From NCBI RefSeq assembly GCF_020297365.1, contig NZ_JAIXIG010000010.1:36834-100833 (forward strand): a stretch of 64,000 nt of DNA, given 5' to 3'. Within the stretch, counting starts at the first letter, position 1; the number at the start of each line of letters is the position of its first letter. The notes below the pieces were generated by a model that searched no databases, had not been told where the DNA came from, and was given only the letters and a program-made list of their open reading frames with translations. Source of the DNA: Curtobacterium oceanosedimentum (GTDB lineage Bacteria > Actinomycetota > Actinomycetes > Actinomycetales > Microbacteriaceae). Below, piece by piece: positions 8,024 through 19,219 of the stretch. The position numbers were made by a program, and so were the translations under genes.

Positions 8024-8592
8024 GCACCCCAGACGAGATCCGCGCCGACATCGAGCGCACCCGAGGCGAACTCGGCTCCGACGTCGACGCGCTCGCCGAC
8101 AAGGTCAGCCCGTCGTCGATCGCCCACCGCCAGAGCGAGAAGGTGAAGAGCCGCTTCCAGGACGTCCGCGAGTCCGTCATGGGCGCAGCGCAGTCGGCTC
8201 GTTCGAGTGCCTCCGGTTCCGCCTCGGGCGCGACCGACCAGGCCAAGGACGCCGCGCACAAGGGTGTCGAGAAGGCCAAGGGCAACCCCCTCGCCGTCGG
8301 TCTCATCGCCTTCGGTGCCGGCTGGCTCGTGTCGTCGCTCATCCCGACGACCGACAAGGAAGAGGAGCTCGCCGGCGAGCTGAAGGACAAGGCCGCCCCG
8401 CTCGTCGACGACGTCAAGGAGCAGGCCAAGGACCTCGGTTCGCAGCTCGGCGACGCCGCCAAGGAGCACGCGCAGGACCTCAAGGGCACCGCGCAGGAGG
8501 CCGCGCAGACGGTCAAGGGCGAGGCGCAGGGCGCCGCGTCCGACGTGAAGGACACCGCGCAGGGCGCTGCGGACGACGTCCGCAACGGCTGA
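8020..8592 (+). CDS. DUF3618 domain-containing protein
   Basis: The 190-residue protein starts with the conserved DUF3618 helix STPDEIRADIERTRGELGSD. A single membrane helix follows (NPLAVGLIAFGAGWLVSSLI, about residues 89-108). The long C-terminal tail has LEA-like repeats (AKDLGSQLGDAAKEHAQDLK, then GTAQEAAQTVKGEAQGAAS). It resembles the first gene of the trio in its amphipathic repeats, so the three products may work together at the membrane. A ribosome site GGAGG precedes the ATG. A strong hairpin follows the gene. Confidence 0.85.
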   Translation: MSTPDEIRADIERTRGELGSDVDALADKVSPSSIAHRQSEKVKSRFQDVRESVMGAAQSARSSASGSASGATDQAKDAAHKGVEKAKGNPLAVGLIAFGAGWLVSSLIPTTDKEEELAGELKDKAAPLVDDVKEQAKDLGSQLGDAAKEHAQDLKGTAQEAAQTVKGEAQGAASDVKDTAQGAADDVRNG

Positions 8593-8629
8593 CGCGAGCA
8601 GCTGAGCCGGCGCGCCGACCGCGTCGACG

Positions 8630-8669
8630 GACGGGAGGCCCGTGGCGACACCGCCACGGGCCTCCCGTC
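8630..8669. terminator. GGGAGGCCC-family hairpin terminator
   Basis: Perfect 18-base inverted repeat (8630-8647 and 8652-8669) around a 4-base loop, 37 bases after the DUF3618 stop. The stem is GACGGGAGGCCCGTGGCG. No long T-run follows, as is usual in high-GC actinobacteria. Near-identical stems occur at 34537 and 40973. Confidence 0.8.
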
Positions 8670-8716
8670 GTCCCGCGGCTGGGAGGCGATCCGGGCCTCC
8701 CGAGCAGCATGGACGG

Positions 8717-9406
8717 ATGGCCGACACTCGCACGACAGCAGTCCTCTTCGACATCGACGGCACCCTGGTCGACTCGAACTACGCGCACATCGACGCGTGG
8801 TGGCGGGCGTTCCTGGCGGTCGGTGAGTCGGTCGACGCCTGGCGGATCCACCGCGCGATCGGGATGGACTCGGCGAAGCTGCTCGAGACGCTGCTGCCCG
8901 ACGCCTCGGACGACACCCGTGCCACCGCGAAGCAGTTCCACACCGCGTACTACACCGAGCAGGTGCCGCGACTGCGATTGCTGCCGGGTGCACGGGAGCT
9001 GCTGCGGTCGGTCGCCGAGGCCGGGCACGCGGTGGTGCTCGCCACGAGCGCTCCCGAGCACGAACTCGCTCCGATGCGCGAGCTGCTCGACGCCGGCGGG
9101 TGGGTCGCCGCCGAGACCAGCTCCGAGGACGTCGAGCAAGCCAAGCCGGACCCGGGCATCATCCGGGTGGCGCTCGACCGGGCCGGGGTGTCCGCGGACG
9201 CCGCGGTGATGGTGGGCGACGCGATGTGGGACGTCGAGTCGGCAGGCCGGGTCGGGGTGACGAGCGTCGGGGTGATGACCGGCGGCATCGGCGGCGACGA
9301 GCTCCGCGGTGCCGGGGCGGCCGAGGTCCACGACGACGCCGCGGCGGTGCTCGCGGCGTTCCGTGCGGGCGAGGGGCCGATCGCCGCGCTGGGCACGCCC
9401 GCCTGA
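8717..9406 (+). CDS. HAD-superfamily hydrolase (phosphatase/phosphoglucomutase-like)
   Basis: This 229-residue enzyme has HAD motif I, FDIDGTLVD, with the nucleophile Asp near residue 11. A helical cap follows. Motif II is in VLATSAPEHEL, the motif III lysine in EQAKPDPGI, and motif IV is MVGDAMWDVESAGRVG. The order and cap position match subfamily IA enzymes such as phosphoglycolate phosphatase and beta-phosphoglucomutase. The substrate cannot be fixed. The ATG at 8717 is preceded by CAGCAT with 6-base spacing and no ribosome site. It stands alone after a strong terminator. Confidence 0.85.
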   Translation: MADTRTTAVLFDIDGTLVDSNYAHIDAWWRAFLAVGESVDAWRIHRAIGMDSAKLLETLLPDASDDTRATAKQFHTAYYTEQVPRLRLLPGARELLRSVAEAGHAVVLATSAPEHELAPMRELLDAGGWVAAETSSEDVEQAKPDPGIIRVALDRAGVSADAAVMVGDAMWDVESAGRVGVTSVGVMTGGIGGDELRGAGAAEVHDDAAAVLAAFRAGEGPIAALGTPA

Positions 9407-9455
9407 GCGCACCGGGTTTCCGGGGCGACGGTCGTCCGTGTCAGGATCGTCGATC

Positions 9456-12306
<2,851 letters not shown>

Positions 12307-12312
12307 CGGACA

Positions 12313-12344
12313 GGAGGCGCGGTGCCAGCTGGCACCGCGCCTCC
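12313..12344. terminator. palindromic terminator after the exporter
   Basis: Perfect 16-base inverted repeat, GGAGGCGCGGTGCCAG and its complement, with essentially no extra loop, 7 bases after the exporter stop. Located between convergent genes, it may serve both strands. Confidence 0.75.
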
Positions 12345-12378
12345 CGTCCGTCAGCCGGTCGCGATCACTGCCGCGGCC

Positions 12379-12441
12379 GACGTTCCGTGCTGAGCGGCAC
12401 CTCACGCGTGCCGGCGCGCGTGAGGTGACGCTCAGCGCGTG
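12379..12441. repeat. CACCTCACG palindromic element, copy A
   Basis: A stem of 19 bases with one mismatch (12390-12408 and 12417-12435) encloses an 8-base loop. The whole 63-base stretch, including flanks GACGTTC and CAGCGCGTG, aligns with copy B at 35511-35572. It lies between the exporter terminator and the LacI gene end. Unlike the GGGAGGCC hairpins, the conserved part extends beyond the stem. Confidence 0.7.
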
Positions 12442-12460
12442 CGGTCGCGGCGGCCCCGCG

Positions 12461-13459
12461 CTACGCGCCGGTGCTCGCCCGGGGGACCAGGCGCGTCGGC
12501 AGGGCCGCGGGCTCGGCAGCCGTGCCGTCGAGCGTCGCGAGCAGGCGCAGCGCCGCGGTGCGCCCGAGGTCCGCGCCGGGCAGGGCCACGCTGGTCAGGG
12601 CCGGCGCGGTGACCGACGACGACGGCAGGTCGTCGAACCCCGCGACGGCCAGTTCGCCCGGGACGGCGATGCCGATCGCCCCGGCGGCCCGCAGCACCCC
12701 GTACGCGAGGGTGTCGGCGGCCGCGACGACGGCGGTGACGTCGTCGTCCTGCCAGGCCTCGATGACGTGCTCGGTGGCCGAGGCCGCGGCGTCCACGGTG
12801 AGGTCGGCGCGGGCGGTGACCTCGGACACGGTGATCCCGGCGTCGGCGCAGGCGCGTTCGAACAGCTCGCGGCGGACGCCGAACGTGGTGGCGCGCGAGG
12901 TGCCGTCGAGGTACCCCACGCGCCGGTGTCCCTGCGCGTGCAGGTGCGTCACGAGGTCGTGCACGCCGGTCGACAGGTCGTAGTTGACGGCCTCGGCGCC
13001 GCCCGGGGCGTCGAGCAGCACCACGGGCACGCTCGCGGCCATGGGCTCGCCGGCTGCGGGGGCGTCGACGAGGATCCCGGCGGGCCGCAGCCGCTCGAAG
13101 CGCCGGACGTCGGCCGCCACGGGCTGGGCGCCGCGCTCGGTGACCGACAGCACGAGTTGGAACCGGTCGCCCAGGGTGTCCCGGACACCGCGGATGACCT
13201 CGGCGAAGAACGGGTTCGACAGGTCTGGCGCGATGAACACGACCAGGTCGCCGCTGCCCCGCGCCAGCGAGCTCGCGGCGTGGTCGACGACGTAGCCGAG
13301 GTCGTCCACGGCGTCGCGCACCCGGGCGGCGATCGGCGCGGAGACCCGGCCGCGGTCCTTGCCGTTCACCACGAGGGAGACCGTGGCGATGCTCGTGCCC
13401 GCCCGCTCGGCCACCATCGCGGCGGTCACGCGACGGCTCGGGGCGGCGGGGGAGGGCAC
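12461..13459 (-). CDS. LacI-family transcriptional repressor (nucleoside/ribose cluster)
   Basis: This 332-residue repressor has the LacI helix-turn-helix at residues 10-55 (VTAAMVAERAGTSIATVSLV, then NGKDRGRVSAPIAARV). A periplasmic-binding-protein-like effector domain follows (VVFIAPDLSNPFFAEVIRGV). GTG at 13459 is preceded by TAGCAT at 6-base spacing, suggesting a leaderless mRNA. It is divergent from the nucleoside hydrolase operon, with two identical operators between, so it most likely represses that operon and itself. The effector is probably a nucleoside, ribose or derivative, by context. Confidence 0.9.
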   Translation of the reverse strand: MPSPAAPSRRVTAAMVAERAGTSIATVSLVVNGKDRGRVSAPIAARVRDAVDDLGYVVDHAASSLARGSGDLVVFIAPDLSNPFFAEVIRGVRDTLGDRFQLVLSVTERGAQPVAADVRRFERLRPAGILVDAPAAGEPMAASVPVVLLDAPGGAEAVNYDLSTGVHDLVTHLHAQGHRRVGYLDGTSRATTFGVRRELFERACADAGITVSEVTARADLTVDAAASATEHVIEAWQDDDVTAVVAAADTLAYGVLRAAGAIGIAVPGELAVAGFDDLPSSSVTAPALTSVALPGADLGRTAALRLLATLDGTAAEPAALPTRLVPRASTGA

Positions 13460-13465
13460 CCGTCG

Positions 13466-13471
13466 ATGCTA
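13466..13471 (-). promoter_or_regulatory. -10 box (TAGCAT) of the LacI repressor gene
   Basis: TAGCAT on the minus strand ends 6 bases before the GTG at 13459, placing the expected transcription start at or next to the start codon. Confidence 0.6.
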
Positions 13472-13495
13472 GCGAGCACGGTCGGCGAACTTGAC

Positions 13496-13533
13496 GTCAA
13501 ACGCTTGACGTGTTTCGATGTCAAACGCTTGAC
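13496..13533. promoter_or_regulatory. paired LacI operators GTCAAACGCTTGAC
   Basis: Two identical 14-base sites (13496-13509 and 13520-13533), each with GTCAA/TTGAC arms around a CG-centred core, are spaced 24 bases centre to centre. They lie between the repressor start and the nucleoside hydrolase start. This is the classic form of LacI/PurR-family sites. Confidence 0.85.
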
Positions 13534-13622
13534 GCGCCCCGGTGTCGACGTTCTGTCGGCGCTGCGGATCCCCACCACGTCGAGCACTCACCTCGATTCC
13601 CCGAAGAAGTGGAGCGCCCAGC

Positions 13623-14681
13623 GTGCCCGATGCGACCCAGACCGCCGCGACCCCGTCCGCTGCGACCGAGCCGGCGAAGATCATCCTGGACTGCGACCCC
13701 GGCCACGACGACGCCGTCGCGCTCCTGCTCGCCCACGGCAGCCCGGCGATCGACCTGCTCGCCGTCACCACGGTCGTCGGCAACCAGACCCTGCCGAAGG
13801 TCACCCGCAACGCCCTGGCCGTCGCTCGCATCGCCGGCATCACCGGGGTGCCCTTCGCCGCCGGTGCCGCCCGCCCGCTGCTCCGCCAGGTCGAGGTCGC
13901 CCCGGACATCCACGGCGAGAGCGGCCTCGACGGCCCGATGCTGCCCGAGCCCGCGTTCGACCTGGACGAGCGGCACGCGGTCGACCTGATCATCGACACC
14001 GTGATGGCGCACGAGCCCGGCACCGTCACCCTGGTGCCGACCGGTGGTCTGACGAACATCGCCCTCGCAGCCCGCAAGGAACCCCGCATCGTCGAGCGCG
14101 TCAAGCAGGTCGTGCTCATGGGCGGCGGCGTGCACGTCGGCAACTGGAGCCCGGTCGCCGAGTTCAACATCGTCATCGACCCCGAGGCCGCTGCCATCGT
14201 GTTCGAGGCCGGCTGGGACGTCGTGATGGTCGGCCTCGACCTGACGCACCAGGCCCTCGCCACCCCGGAGGTCGCCGAGCGCATCGCGGCCGTCGGCACC
14301 GCCCCCGCCGCCTTCGTCGGCGAGCTGCTCGACTTCTTCGGCCAGACCTACAAGGACGCGCAGGGCTTCGACGCCCCGCCGGTCCACGACCCCTGCGCCG
14401 TCGCGTACGTCATCGACCCCACGATCGTCCGCGCCGTGAAGGTCCCGATCCGCGTCGAGACCCAGGGCGCCCTGACCCTCGGCATGACCGTCGCCGACTT
14501 CCGCGCCCCCGCGCCCGAGGACTGCCGCACGAGCGCCGCGATGGAGCTCGACCACGGCCGCTTCTGGGACCTCGTCGTCGACGCCCTCGAGCGCATCGGC
14601 GAGACGGCCGACACCGGCTGGACCCCACGTGCCGCCGCCGACGCCGTCGAAGCCGGCATCACCACGACCCCGGAGATCTGA
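13623..14681 (+). CDS. inosine/uridine-preferring nucleoside hydrolase
   Basis: This 352-residue enzyme has the hallmark calcium-binding motif DCDPGHDDA near residue 23. The family elements VVLMGGGVHVGNWSPVAEFN and DPEAAAIVF follow. It hydrolyses the N-glycosidic bond of ribonucleosides to free base and ribose. GTG at 13623 is used; a GTGGAG stretch lies upstream, and earlier codons lie in the operator region. It is the first gene of an operon with an MFS transporter and ribokinase, which explains the fate of its ribose product. The LacI operators are directly upstream. Confidence 0.92.
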   Translation: MPDATQTAATPSAATEPAKIILDCDPGHDDAVALLLAHGSPAIDLLAVTTVVGNQTLPKVTRNALAVARIAGITGVPFAAGAARPLLRQVEVAPDIHGESGLDGPMLPEPAFDLDERHAVDLIIDTVMAHEPGTVTLVPTGGLTNIALAARKEPRIVERVKQVVLMGGGVHVGNWSPVAEFNIVIDPEAAAIVFEAGWDVVMVGLDLTHQALATPEVAERIAAVGTAPAAFVGELLDFFGQTYKDAQGFDAPPVHDPCAVAYVIDPTIVRAVKVPIRVETQGALTLGMTVADFRAPAPEDCRTSAAMELDHGRFWDLVVDALERIGETADTGWTPRAAADAVEAGITTTPEI

Positions 14682-14686
14682 ACCCC

Positions 14687-16117
14687 ATGACCACCACATC
14701 GACGAAGAAGTCGATCGGCGCCCTCACCGCCGCGCTCCTCGCCGCCTGCGTCGCGTTCCAGCTGAACGCGAGCATGCTCAGCCCCGCCCTCGTCACGATG
14801 GCCCGCGAGCTCCGCACCGACGACGCCACGATCGGCCTGTCACAGACCCTGTACTTCACGCTCGCGGCACTGTTCTCGCTGTTCCTGCCGCGCCTGTCCG
14901 ACATCGTCGGCCGCAAGCGCGTGCTGATCGGCATGCTCGCCGTGATGCTCGTCGGCAGCATCGTCGCCGCGCTCGCGGTGAACGTGCCGATGCTGTTCGC
15001 GGGTCGCATCATCCAGGGCGTCACCGGCCCGGTCGTCCCGATCTGCCTGCTCGTGCTCCGCAACGAGATCAGCGACCCCAAGCGCTACGGCGCCGCCCTC
15101 GGTCTGCTCACCGCCGTGAACGGAGGCATCGCCGGCGTCGACGCCCTGGCCGGCGGGTGGATCGCGACCAACTCCGGGTTCCGCGGCATCTTCTGGGTCA
15201 TCGCGGTCGTCACCGTGGTCGCCCTGCTCCTGGTCGCCGTCTGGGGTGTCGAGTCGAAGCCCTCTGCCGGCACCCGGATGGACTGGGTCGGCGTCGTCCC
15301 GCTCGTCGTCAGCGTCGGGGCCCTGCTCACGGCGTTCAACGAGGCCGGCAAGCTCGGCGCGGCGAACCCGGTGCTCGTGGTCGGCGGCGTGGTCGTCGCG
15401 CTCGTCGCCTTCGCGGTGTTCTGGGCCGTCGAGTCGCGGGTGCGGGAGCCCCTGGTCGAGACCCGGTTCCTGAAGCGTCGTGCCACCTGGGCGCTGCTGG
15501 CGACGACGTTCCTGACCATGACCGGCGTCTTCGCCGTGGTCAACGGACTCGTCACGAGCCTCGCGCAGAACGGCGACGCCGGCTTCGGGATGGAGGCCGA
15601 CCTCGCCTCGCTCGTGTTCCTCACCCCGTACGCGCTGGTCGGCTGGGTCGTCGGACCCTTCGCCGGGCGCCTCGCCCCGACGATCGGGTACCGCGCGGTC
15701 CTGCGCTTCGGCCTGGTCGGCAGCATCGTCTCGACCGTCCTGATGGCGCTCGTCGGCGTGCACTCGCTGCCCGTCCTGGTCACCGCGACCGTGCTGATCG
15801 GCATCACCTACGCCGGCATCGCGAACATCATCCTCAACGGCCTGGGCATCGTGCTGTCGCCGGAGTCGAACCCCGGCTTCCTGCCCGGTCTCAACGCCGG
15901 TGCGTTCAACCTCGGCGCCGGGGTCAGCTTCGCCGTCCTGCCCGCGCTGCAGATCGCGCTCGGGGTCGGCGGGTCCGCGGGCACCGCCGGGTACTCCGGT
16001 GGCATGCTGCTCGGGGCCGCGATCACGACCGTCGCACTCGCCATCTCGTTCCTCATCCCCCGTCCGGAGAGCGCCGAGACCACGTCCGTCGCACCGCAGA
16101 AGGAGACCGTCCGGTGA
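14687..16117 (+). CDS. MFS transporter, probably nucleoside or sugar uptake
   Basis: This 476-residue protein has 12 to 14 membrane helices. It carries the MFS motif A after helix 2 (PRLSDIVGRKRVLIGML) and a drug-transporter-like GNVxGP-type region in helix 5. By sequence it resembles DHA-type carriers. Its place between nucleoside hydrolase and ribokinase argues for import of a nucleoside or export of a released base. ATG at 14687 is 5 bases after the hydrolase stop. The ribokinase start overlaps its stop (GTGA), so the three are coupled. Confidence 0.85.
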   Translation: MTTTSTKKSIGALTAALLAACVAFQLNASMLSPALVTMARELRTDDATIGLSQTLYFTLAALFSLFLPRLSDIVGRKRVLIGMLAVMLVGSIVAALAVNVPMLFAGRIIQGVTGPVVPICLLVLRNEISDPKRYGAALGLLTAVNGGIAGVDALAGGWIATNSGFRGIFWVIAVVTVVALLLVAVWGVESKPSAGTRMDWVGVVPLVVSVGALLTAFNEAGKLGAANPVLVVGGVVVALVAFAVFWAVESRVREPLVETRFLKRRATWALLATTFLTMTGVFAVVNGLVTSLAQNGDAGFGMEADLASLVFLTPYALVGWVVGPFAGRLAPTIGYRAVLRFGLVGSIVSTVLMALVGVHSLPVLVTATVLIGITYAGIANIILNGLGIVLSPESNPGFLPGLNAGAFNLGAGVSFAVLPALQIALGVGGSAGTAGYSGGMLLGAAITTVALAISFLIPRPESAETTSVAPQKETVR

Positions 16118-16974
16118 CCGAGACCATCGTGATCGTCGGGTCGCTCAACGCGGACCTGGTGGTGCGCACGGAGCGCTTCCCCCAGCCCGGAGAGACCCTG
16201 CAGGGCTCCGACCTCGCGATCCTGCCCGGGGGCAAGTCCGCCAACCAGGCGGTTGCTGCCGGGAGGCTCGGGGGCGCGGTCCGCATGATCGGTGCGGTCG
16301 GCGACGACGGGAACGGTGCGCTGCTCCGCGACTCCGTCGCGGCCGCGGGTGTCGACACCACGCACGTCGCCGTCCGCGAGGGCGTCGCCACCGGTACCGC
16401 CGTCATCACGGTCGACGGGGCAGGGGAGAACACCATCGTGATCTCCGCCGGGGCGAACGGCACGCTGTCGCCGGAGGACGTGCCGGCCGACGTCTTCTCG
16501 GGAGCCGCGGTGCTCGGGCTCTGCCTCGAGGTCTCGATCGACGTCGTCCTCGCCGCCGCCCGGGCAGCGCACGCCGCCGGGGTGACGGTGCTGACGAACC
16601 TGTCGCCGTTCGGCGCCGTCCCGCAGGAGCTGCTCGACCTGACCGACGTCCTGCTCGTCAACGAGCACGAGGCCGCCGAGCTCGGCGACCACGGCGTCGC
16701 CCGGTCCGTCGTCACCCGCGGTGGCGCCGGCTGCGTGGTGCACGACGGTGCTGCCGAGCCGGTGTCGATCGAGGCCGTCCGCGTCGAACCCGTGGACACG
16801 ACGGGCTGCGGCGACGCCTTCATGGGCGCGGTGGCGCTGCGCCTGGCGGCGGGGGACACCCTCGTCGACGCGGCGCGCGTCGCCGTGGGGGTCGGGGCGT
16901 ACGCCGCGACCGGGGCGGGCGCGCAGGCCTCGTACCCGACCACCGCGCAGCTGGAGGCGTTCCTGCGGGCGTAG
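16114..16974 (+). CDS. rbsK: ribokinase (PfkB family)
   Basis: This 286-residue kinase has both PfkB signatures: signature 1, LPGGKSANQAVAAGRLGG, near residue 43, and signature 2, DTTGCGDAFMGAVALRL, near residue 230 with the catalytic Asp in GCGDAF. It phosphorylates ribose to ribose 5-phosphate with ATP. Here it would use ribose released by the nucleoside hydrolase and feed the pentose phosphate pathway. GTG at 16114 overlaps the transporter stop. It is somewhat shorter than E. coli RbsK (about 309 residues). Another pentose or nucleoside substrate remains possible. Confidence 0.85.
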   Translation: MTETIVIVGSLNADLVVRTERFPQPGETLQGSDLAILPGGKSANQAVAAGRLGGAVRMIGAVGDDGNGALLRDSVAAAGVDTTHVAVREGVATGTAVITVDGAGENTIVISAGANGTLSPEDVPADVFSGAAVLGLCLEVSIDVVLAAARAAHAAGVTVLTNLSPFGAVPQELLDLTDVLLVNEHEAAELGDHGVARSVVTRGGAGCVVHDGAAEPVSIEAVRVEPVDTTGCGDAFMGAVALRLAAGDTLVDAARVAVGVGAYAATGAGAQASYPTTAQLEAFLRA

Positions 16975-17002
16975 GACGGGCCTCCCGGGTCTCACCGCCC
17001 GC

Positions 17003-17008
17003 TAGCGT
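17003..17008 (+). promoter_or_regulatory. -10 box (TAGCGT) of the Ppx/GppA gene
   Basis: TAGCGT is separated by 6 bases (GGTGCC) from the ATG at 17015. There is no ribosome site, which indicates leaderless transcription. Confidence 0.65.
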
Positions 17009-17014
17009 GGTGCC

Positions 17015-17956
17015 ATGCGCGTGGGAGTCCTCGACATCGGGTCCAACACCGGCCACCTGCTCGTGGTGGACGCCCACGGCGGCGCCGCGCCGCTGCCGGC
17101 GTCCTCGTTCAAGCAGCCGCTGCGGCTGGCCGAGCACCTGGACGCCTCCGGCGCGGTGACACGGCAGGGGATCGACGCCCTGACCACGTTCGTGGCCGAC
17201 GCGGTCCGCGTCGCCGAGGACCGCGGGTGCGAGGACATGCTCGCCTTCGCCACCTCGGCGGTCCGCGACGCCGGCAACTCCGACGCGGTCCTGGCCCACG
17301 TCGAGGCGTCCACGGGGGTCGAACTCGCCGTCCTGTCCGGCTCGGACGAGGCGCGCCTGACGTTCCTGGCCGTGCGCCGGTGGTTCGGCTGGTCCGCCGG
17401 GCGCCTGGCGGTCTTCGACATCGGCGGCGGCTCGCTCGAGATCGCCGGCGGCGCCGACGAGGCACCGGACGTCGCGTGGTCGATGCCGATCGGTGCAGCG
17501 CGGCTCGCGCGCTCCTACTTCGGCGCCGGCACCCCGACCGAGGACGACGTCCGCCGCATCCGCCACGAGATCCGCGTCGCGATCGCCCGCGACGCCGGCC
17601 TGCTGCTCCGTTCGGGCCGGCCGGACCGCGCCGTGGCGACGTCGAAGACCTTCCGCTCGATCGCCCGGATCTGCGGGGCGGCGCCGTCGGCAGCGGGTCC
17701 GCTCGTGCCGCGCTCCCTCGACGGAGCCGTCCTGCGCGAGCGCCTGCCCGAGCTGCTCACCATGTCGGTGGACGAGCTCGCCACGCTGCCGGGCGTCTCA
17801 CCGAGCCGCGCCCACCAGGTGGTGCCGGGAGCGCTCGTCGCCGAGGCGTGCCTGGACATCTTCGACCTGCCGGCGCTCGAGATCTGCCCGTGGGCGCTCC
17901 GCGAGGGCGTCATCCTGGAGCGGCTCGACCAGCTGTCGGTGCTCGGGACGCCGTAG
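17015..17956 (+). CDS. ppx: Ppx/GppA family exopolyphosphatase/pppGpp phosphohydrolase
   Basis: This 313-residue protein has the actin-like ATPase fold. The first phosphate loop is [17 protein letters not shown], and the second is [14 protein letters not shown] near residue 135. It hydrolyses terminal phosphate of polyphosphate or pppGpp. The length of about 310 matches the short, single-module actinobacterial Ppx proteins, which lack the HD domain of E. coli Ppx. The start is a leaderless ATG. It is convergent with the monooxygenase-like gene, with only 21 bases between. Confidence 0.88.
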   Translation: MRVGVLDIGSNTGHLLVVDAHGGAAPLPASSFKQPLRLAEHLDASGAVTRQGIDALTTFVADAVRVAEDRGCEDMLAFATSAVRDAGNSDAVLAHVEASTGVELAVLSGSDEARLTFLAVRRWFGWSAGRLAVFDIGGGSLEIAGGADEAPDVAWSMPIGAARLARSYFGAGTPTEDDVRRIRHEIRVAIARDAGLLLRSGRPDRAVATSKTFRSIARICGAAPSAAGPLVPRSLDGAVLRERLPELLTMSVDELATLPGVSPSRAHQVVPGALVAEACLDIFDLPALEICPWALREGVILERLDQLSVLGTP

Positions 17957-17977
17957 TCGGCCCAGGCGTCGGTCCGG

Positions 17978-18607
17978 CTACCGGCGCGGTTCCGGGCACT
18001 GACGGCGCTGCTTCGGCGGTGCCAGGAGCCACGGCCGGATCAGCGTCGTCACGAACGGCAGCACCCAGAACGTCATGATCGGCGTGAGCACGAGCGTCGT
18101 GATGAGCACCCGGGGCAGGATCGCGACGTGCCCGAACGCGGGGACGAGCCAGGCCATCAGGTACGTGAACGCCAGGTTCACCGGGAAGAACCCGAGCCAG
18201 ATGCTCACCGCCTGCTTCCACCGCGGGGGAGCGCTCGACGCCGGGGCGTCCTGCGGCACGTCGAACCAGCCCTCGATGCCCGTGCGCTTCTCGACGCGGG
18301 ACTCCACCACCAGGTCGCGACCGAGGTCGAGCCACCGCAGCCGGTCGTCGGAGTTCTCCCACGTGGCCAGGGAGTCGTGGTCGGCGAACCGGTAGAGCAT
18401 GTGCCACTCGCGGGACTGCGCGCGCGAACGCACCCACCCCGAGCCGAGGAAGCCGGGGTAGCGGTTCGCCAGGTTCACGCCTGACTGCACCCAGGCGGTG
18501 GCGTCGGCGATGCGGTCGGGTTCGACCAAACGGGTGATGGAGACGGTGACGGGCGGGCCTGCGGTCACAGGTGGCGAGTGCAGGCTCCCTGGCTCTTGTG
18601 GAGTCAT
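17978..18607 (-). CDS. antibiotic biosynthesis monooxygenase-like (ABM) membrane protein
   Basis: This 209-residue protein combines a dimeric alpha/beta-barrel ABM-type domain (residues about 20-115; WVQSGVNLANRYPGFLGSG, WHMLYRFADHDSLATWENS) with two C-terminal membrane helices (WLGFFPVNLAFTYLMAW and VLITTLVLTPIMTFWVLPFV). This fusion type is common in actinobacteria; its activity is unproven. The start at 18607 is preceded on the minus strand by GAAACT at 6-base spacing. The catalytic role is unknown because the ABM fold also occurs in non-enzymatic proteins. Confidence 0.78.
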   Translation of the reverse strand: MTPQEPGSLHSPPVTAGPPVTVSITRLVEPDRIADATAWVQSGVNLANRYPGFLGSGWVRSRAQSREWHMLYRFADHDSLATWENSDDRLRWLDLGRDLVVESRVEKRTGIEGWFDVPQDAPASSAPPRWKQAVSIWLGFFPVNLAFTYLMAWLVPAFGHVAILPRVLITTLVLTPIMTFWVLPFVTTLIRPWLLAPPKQRRQCPEPRR

Positions 18608-18676
18608 GCCACCAGTTTCCCCGATGGGTGTTTCCGGCTCGTGTCGCAGCTCGACGACCGCCGACGGACCGATGGG

Positions 18677-18682
18677 TAGGTT
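18677..18682 (+). promoter_or_regulatory. -10 box (TAGGTT) of the DUF6328 gene
   Basis: TAGGTT lies 6 bases (CGCGGT) before GTG at 18689, with no Shine-Dalgarno site. This is a leaderless promoter candidate. Confidence 0.6.
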
Positions 18683-18688
18683 CGCGGT

Positions 18689-19198
18689 GTGAGCGAGACC
18701 GAGCGCGGTCGGCACGAGACGCCGACGGAACGATGGGACCGGAACTGGGCCGACATCCAGCAGCAGCTCCGGATCGTGCAGACCGGGACGCAGATCCTTG
18801 CCGGGTTCCTGCTGACCCTGCCGTTCCAGCAGCGCTTCACCGACCTGTCCGACCGGCAGGAGACGGTGTACCTCGTGCTCGTCGTCCTGGCGGTCGTGGT
18901 GACCGTGGTGGCGCTGTCGGCAGTCGCGACGCACCGGCTGGTGTTCCGGCAACGCCAGAAGCACGACCTGGTCCGTGCGGGCAACGGCATCCTGCTCGCC
19001 TCGCTCATCGCGAGCGCGCTGCTCTTCGCGGGGACGGTCTCGTTCGTCTTCGACGTGGTGCTCGGCGGCACGGGAGGCGTGATCAGTGGGGTGGCGGTCT
19101 TCGTGGGGACGGCGGCGCTGTGGACCGCCGTGCCCTTCGGCCTGCGCCGGACCGAGCGCGACGTCGACCCGGAGCGCGAGAGTTCGTCGGACGGCTGA
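18689..19198 (+). CDS. DUF6328 family membrane protein
   Basis: This 169-residue protein has the DUF6328 signature QQQLRIVQTGTQILAGFLLT followed by LPFQQRFTDLSDRQETVYLV. It has four membrane helices and the motif ATHRLVFRQRQKHDLVRAGN. Its function is unknown; it is widespread in actinobacteria. The N-terminal 25 and C-terminal 15 residues are charged and cytoplasmic. The GTG start at 18689 is set by the leaderless promoter geometry. It is convergent with the Ku gene, with 21 bases between stops. Confidence 0.85.
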   Translation: MSETERGRHETPTERWDRNWADIQQQLRIVQTGTQILAGFLLTLPFQQRFTDLSDRQETVYLVLVVLAVVVTVVALSAVATHRLVFRQRQKHDLVRAGNGILLASLIASALLFAGTVSFVFDVVLGGTGGVISGVAVFVGTAALWTAVPFGLRRTERDVDPERESSSDG

Positions 19199-19219
19199 AC
19201 GCTCGCCGCGGCGGTGGGG

